Origin: Nocardia sp.
GTDB taxonomy: Bacteria; Actinomycetota; Actinomycetes; Mycobacteriales; Mycobacteriaceae
Length of the DNA stretch: 5,184 nt
NCBI GenBank assembly: GCA_013361595.1
Contig: JABFXT010000428.1
Location: forward strand, 1 to 5,184
Direction of reading: 5' to 3'
The notes under the pieces were generated by a model. That model worked only from the letters and a program-made list of their open reading frames with translations. It was not told the origin of the DNA and made no database searches. Of this stretch, positions 5,028 to 5,184 are shown in pieces (the first letter of the stretch is position 1; every line of letters starts with the position of its first letter). A program made the position numbers and the translations under genes.

Positions 5028-5184
5028 CTAGAGCTCCCGGACTACGTCGACGGACTGGGCGAGCGTCAGTTCGGGATGCTCGCGGCGCAATTCTCGAATC
5101 GCCGCGACCTGTCCTTCCGTATCCCGCAGGCTGCGCAGCCGGTTCCCGTCCAATCCGGCCCGGAAGGCATCCAGGGAACCGTAG
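5028..5184 (-). CDS. C-terminal end of a gene running in from the right edge; function unknown
   Basis: The last 51 codons and the TAG stop (5030-5028) of a minus-strand gene are visible; its start lies outside the window. The frame has strong G/C third positions. The sequence reads YGSLDAFRAGLDGNRLRSL, then a helical, charged tail, VAAIRELRREHPELTLAQSV, and ends VVREL. The tail pattern of a hydrophobic/charged helix, a short loop with L-x-L, and a final helix resembles the C-terminal domain of ribosomal protein bL12 and the actinobacterial small proteins that borrow this fold (xxIRExxxxxLxEAxxxV). This is weak pattern similarity, not an assignment. It converges on the secreted-protein gene across the 50-base hairpin. 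Confidence 0.7.
   Translation of the reverse strand, partial: YGSLDAFRAGLDGNRLRSLRDTEGQVAAIRELRREHPELTLAQSVDVVREL

Overview
The window looks like chromosomal DNA of a high-GC actinobacterium in the Mycobacteriales, most likely Nocardia or a close relative. The clues are the GC-rich composition with strong G/C third positions, a type VII secretion (T7SS, ESX) EspC-like protein encoded next to a transglycosylase, and an actinobacterial-style acyl-ACP thioesterase. The genus is inferred from protein character only. No rRNA, tRNA, CRISPR array, transposase or phage gene was seen.

Layout. Positions 61-831 (minus) encode a two-hotdog acyl-ACP thioesterase-like protein with a GTG start and a clear ribosome binding site. 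Positions 959-2418 (minus) hold a two-gene unit: a 110-residue EspC-like T7SS protein (2086-2418) overlapping by four bases (ATGA) a 376-residue protein (959-2089) with a helical WxG-containing N-terminus, a Ser/Thr/Pro/Gly linker and a C-terminal lytic transglycosylase (SLT) domain. A divergent promoter region (2419-2659) separates this unit from a plus-strand zinc-independent NADPH:quinone oxidoreductase-type MDR gene (2660-3634), which ends in a strong intrinsic terminator.

Positions 3686-4250 hold no gene I can support; they contain a perfect 20-bp tandem duplication and some small inverted repeats. From about 4020 the GC content falls (45-63% per 60-base line, against about 70% in a line counted inside the oxidoreductase gene). 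This poorer stretch carries a small secreted orphan protein (4316-4822) with a Sec signal peptide and two cysteines in the mature part. It is followed by a near-perfect ~50-base hairpin lying between it and a convergent minus-strand gene. Only the last 51 codons of that gene lie in the window (5028-5184); its C-terminus is weakly reminiscent of the ribosomal protein bL12 C-terminal fold.

The clearest functional unit is the EspC-like/transglycosylase pair. The small protein carries a YxxxE export motif but no WxG turn, while the enzyme carries a WTG turn but no YxxxD/E in its helical region. This suggests co-secretion as a heterodimer that delivers a peptidoglycan-cleaving enzyme through an ESX system. 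The other genes look like independent transcription units: lipid or acyl metabolism, redox, and an unidentified secreted protein.
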